Below, in pieces: positions 5,341 through 6,198 of a stretch of DNA of 6,198 nucleotides (positions within the stretch are counted from its first letter, which is position 1; every line of letters starts with the position of its first letter). Under the pieces are notes generated by a model. It was not told the DNA's origin. It made no database searches and saw nothing but the letters and a program-made list of their open reading frames with translations. The stretch covers positions 1-6,198 of the forward strand of contig CALVXL010000009.1 of NCBI GenBank assembly GCA_944369635.1. Direction: 5' to 3'. Made by a program: the position numbers and the translations under genes. The DNA is from an uncultured Clostridia bacterium. GTDB taxonomy: Bacteria > Bacillota > Clostridia > Christensenellales > Borkfalkiaceae.

Positions 5341-6078
5341 ATGCAGAACAAAGACTATGTTTCTTCGGTTGCGGATATGTTCGGCGTGCGGGCTTCGGCG
5401 CTGCGCTTCTGGGAAAAACAAGGGCTGATCCGCTTTGAACGGAACGAAGAAAACAATTACCGCACGCCCACGCTTTCCACCATCGAGGATATATGGGAAA
5501 TATTATTTTTAAAAAGTATTGCGCTGTCTTCCGAACAGATCAGGCGCATTCTTTCCGCCGACGCCGACGATATACGCGACATACTTACCGCCAACGAAAA
5601 AAAGCTGAAAAACGAAATCGGCAAGTTGCAGACCGCGCTTTTCAAGCTGGAATCGAAAAAGAAAATGCTCGATAAATATTACGCGCTGAACGAAAAGCCC
5701 CTTGAGATTGCCGAAACAAAAGAACTTTACGCCGTGCCCGTTTATGAAACGACAAAGGAAATCATACGGAATTTTTTGCACGACGAATCGAGCAGCGGCA
5801 TTTTTTGCGAAAAGGGAAAAACGCCCGTCTACGCGCTACTATTAAGCGACAAGGATTTCGAAGAGAAATTCCGCCGTCCGCCGAAAGCGAAAAAATGCGT
5901 GCACGGGCTTTTGCGCGTAAACGTTTACGGCCGCGAAAAAAACGATTCCGACCGGTTTTATGCTTTTGCCGAAAAAAACGGACTGCGTACCGAAAGTATA
6001 ACGGGACGGTATCTTTTTGCCGCCACCGTTGACGGCGTGCGCACGGAATTTTACGATGCGTACGCTTTCGAAAAATAA
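5341..6078 (+). CDS. MerR-family transcriptional regulator with C-terminal effector domain
   Basis: The 245-residue protein begins with a winged helix-turn-helix of the MerR family. The helix-turn-helix is at about residues 5-25 (VSSVADMFGVRASALRFWEK), followed by KQGLI, then the wing with NNYRTPT (38-44). A second helical motif includes SSEQIRRIL (63-71), and a charged dimerisation coiled coil spans about 85-115. The remaining 130 residues, ending in GRYLFAATVDGVRTEFYDAY, resemble the GyrI-like/BmrR-type ligand-binding domains that sense drugs, though identity is too low by eye to be certain. AAGGAG (5330-5335) lies 5 bases before the ATG. Divergent orientation and the dyad in the MATE promoter suggest it activates the pump gene when a ligand binds. 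No clear terminator follows before the insertion sequence. Confidence 0.9.
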   Translation: MQNKDYVSSVADMFGVRASALRFWEKQGLIRFERNEENNYRTPTLSTIEDIWEILFLKSIALSSEQIRRILSADADDIRDILTANEKKLKNEIGKLQTALFKLESKKKMLDKYYALNEKPLEIAETKELYAVPVYETTKEIIRNFLHDESSSGIFCEKGKTPVYALLLSDKDFEEKFRRPPKAKKCVHGLLRVNVYGREKNDSDRFYAFAEKNGLRTESITGRYLFAATVDGVRTEFYDAYAFEK

Positions 6079-6120
6079 CGTCCGCAAAAAACGTTTTTAA
6101 TGCAGAACGCCGCAGTTTTG

Positions 6121-6160
6121 ATATGCACCCCAAAAGTTGGACACTTTTGGAGGTGCATAT
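6121..6160 (+). promoter_or_regulatory. Leader hairpin covering the transposase ribosome binding site
   Basis: ATATGCACC (6121-6129) pairs with GGTGCATAT (6152-6160), and CCAAAAG (6130-6136) with CTTTTGG (6144-6150), leaving one bulged A (6151) and a 7-base loop. This makes 16 pairs. The GGAGG at 6149-6153 sits in the 3' arm. RNA read through from the flanking merR-like gene would fold and hide the site, whereas a transcript starting inside the stem would not. Confidence 0.65.
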
Positions 6161-6163
6161 TTT

Positions 6164-6198
6164 ATGTCAAGGAAGAAGAAATTTAACACAAAGTATAG
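6164..6198 (+). CDS. Transposase OrfA-like start (partial, cut by window end)
   Basis: Only the first 11 complete codons are visible: ATG at 6164, then a basic start reading MSRKKKFNTKY. GGAGG (6149-6153) precedes the ATG by 10 bases. Basic N-termini of this kind are common in the helix-turn-helix OrfA proteins of IS3-family elements, which bind the element ends. Too little is present to prove the family; IS30-like or other transposases remain possible. Confidence 0.55.
   Translation, partial: MSRKKKFNTKY

Larger units (their letters stand above)
6121..6198 (+). mobile_element. Left end of an insertion sequence, probably IS3 family (partial)
   Basis: The sequence from about 6121 changes character. 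A long imperfect inverted repeat is followed at once by a ribosome binding site and a short basic reading frame that starts like an IS3-family OrfA. The exact outer boundary is uncertain; a TG end at 6124 or 6119 is possible. The element continues past the window, so the right inverted repeat and target duplication cannot be checked. Confidence 0.6.

Noticed and set aside
6083..6100. Terminator after the MerR-family gene (AAAAACGTTTTT palindrome)
   Set aside because: The stem is almost entirely A-T with no room for a loop, too weak for an intrinsic terminator.

Overview
The window looks like chromosome from a Gram-positive, Clostridia-like Firmicute. The signs are a CIRCE operator in front of groES-groEL, strong GGAGG-type ribosome binding sites, consensus TTGACA/TATAAT promoters, a clostridial-type large serine recombinase remnant, and a MerR-regulated MATE pump. 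I cannot name a genus from sequence alone.

Layout. Positions 1-455 hold the 3' end of a large serine recombinase gene. It lacks an internal segment and is frameshifted, so it is a pseudogene. Its final codons lie inside the 3' end of a tRNA-Ser(UGA) gene on the opposite strand (443-530), as expected for an element integrated at that tRNA. Positions 531-1119 carry no convincing gene but contain repeated TTTGTAGAAA boxes, several small hairpins and a GC-rich patch. A dCMP deaminase gene (1120-1569, minus) is transcribed away from the groES-groEL operon (1768-3700, plus); each has its own recognisable promoter, and groESL also has the HrcA-binding CIRCE element. A perfect 16-bp bidirectional terminator (3827-3864) separates groEL from a convergent MATE efflux gene (3877-5196, minus). 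A MerR-family regulator (5341-6078, plus) is divergent from the MATE gene. The right edge (about 6121-6198) is the left end of an insertion sequence, probably IS3 family, with the first codons of its transposase.

How the parts fit. groES/groEL form the chaperonin, under HrcA/CIRCE heat-shock control. The dCMP deaminase supplies dUMP for thymidylate synthesis. The MerR regulator and MATE pump form a likely drug-responsive module: the MATE promoter has the 19-bp spacer typical of MerR targets, with a dyad in the spacer that also overlaps a candidate merR promoter. The two window ends show mobile-element traffic.

I see no previously undescribed system. The most interesting points are the recombinase remnant fused to the tRNA end, the MerR-type promoter of the pump gene, the insertion sequence leader hairpin that buries the transposase ribosome binding site, and the repeat cluster upstream of the tRNA.
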